Origin: an uncultured bacterium
GTDB lineage: Bacteria; Acidobacteriota; Thermoanaerobaculia; Multivoradales; J023
DNA length: 35,423 nt
Assembly (NCBI GenBank): GCA_937948815.1
Contig: CALFAM010000211.1
Coordinates: 1 to 35,423, forward strand
Reading direction: 5' to 3'
Part shown: positions 35,311 through 35,423 of the stretch, piece after piece
How positions within the stretch are numbered: position 1 is the first letter of the stretch
Layout: each line of letters starts with the position of its first letter
Translations under genes and position numbers: made by a program
The notes under the pieces: generated by a model
Database searches by the model: none
What the model saw: the letters and a program-made list of their open reading frames with translations, nothing else
What the model was told of the DNA's origin: nothing

Positions 35311-35423
35311 CACACCGAGCTTAGCCCACCCGCGAAGCCCTCGCGGCGACCGGCAGCGATCGAGGGCGGCCGGAGTGTGTTTGAGCAAAGCGAGTTCGCG
35401 GAGGTCCGCCCGCAGACGGTGCC
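35311..35423 (-). other. Window edge upstream of soxA; frame open
   Basis: In the soxA frame no stop occurs up to the window end, and the codons keep a G/C-rich third position (for example RADLRELALLKHTPAALDRC). Either soxA is longer at its N-terminus, or an upstream gene in another frame ends here. I cannot decide without the neighbouring sequence. Confidence 0.3.

Overview
The window is about 35 kb of high-GC DNA from a Gram-negative chromosome. An Acidobacteriota-type genome (Thermoanaerobaculia-like) is my best guess. Supporting it are an Oar-like TonB-dependent receptor with an N-terminal carboxypeptidase-regulatory-like domain, a second such barrel protein, a sortilin/Vps10-like BNR propeller protein, and secreted proteins ending in an FxDGFESGDxxxW tail. 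This assignment rests on gene-content impressions, not on a marker gene. No plasmid, phage, CRISPR array or intact insertion sequence is visible.

Layout. 1-3579 (minus): a Vps10-like propeller protein cut by the window edge and a large polytopic membrane protein. 3709-5503 (plus): an aldo/keto reductase followed after 1 nt by a GH25 lysozyme-like lipoprotein. 5532-11477 (minus): Oar-like TonB receptor, DUF1820 protein, choice-of-anchor B protein, alpha/beta hydrolase. 11523-12635 (plus): YgfZ-type folate-binding protein. 12636-17868 (minus): a tyrosine-recombinase-fold protein that has lost most catalytic residues, an NtrC-family sigma54 activator and a large membrane histidine kinase. 18237-22957 (minus): a carboxypeptidase-regulatory-like outer-membrane barrel, a CxxCH-containing secreted protein and ComF. 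23111-23656 (plus): a small outer-membrane barrel, then tRNA-Ala(GGC) with a clear promoter and about 1 kb with no confident gene. 25027-26286 (plus): a PQQ-repeat lipoprotein. 26360-30793 (minus): a compact operon of a purple acid phosphatase/RCC1 fusion, an integral membrane protein and a catalytically atypical SDR. 31076-35310 (minus): a sarcosine-oxidase-like operon soxA-soxB-soxD.

The most interesting region is 12636-18000. The kinase/activator pair has a near-consensus sigma54 (-24/-12) promoter upstream of the kinase, with an inverted repeat about 90 bp further upstream. A second GG-N10-GC promoter candidate, with a 17-bp palindrome about 130 bp upstream of its predicted start, precedes the gene for the degenerate recombinase-fold protein. 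This suggests a small sigma54 regulon in which a former integrase catalytic domain has been put to non-catalytic use. Also notable: a C-terminal FESGD tail in the position where choice-of-anchor proteins normally carry a sorting signal; an alpha subunit of sarcosine oxidase type that keeps full cysteine sets for two [2Fe-2S] clusters alongside a GcvT domain; and the phosphatase/RCC1 fusion.
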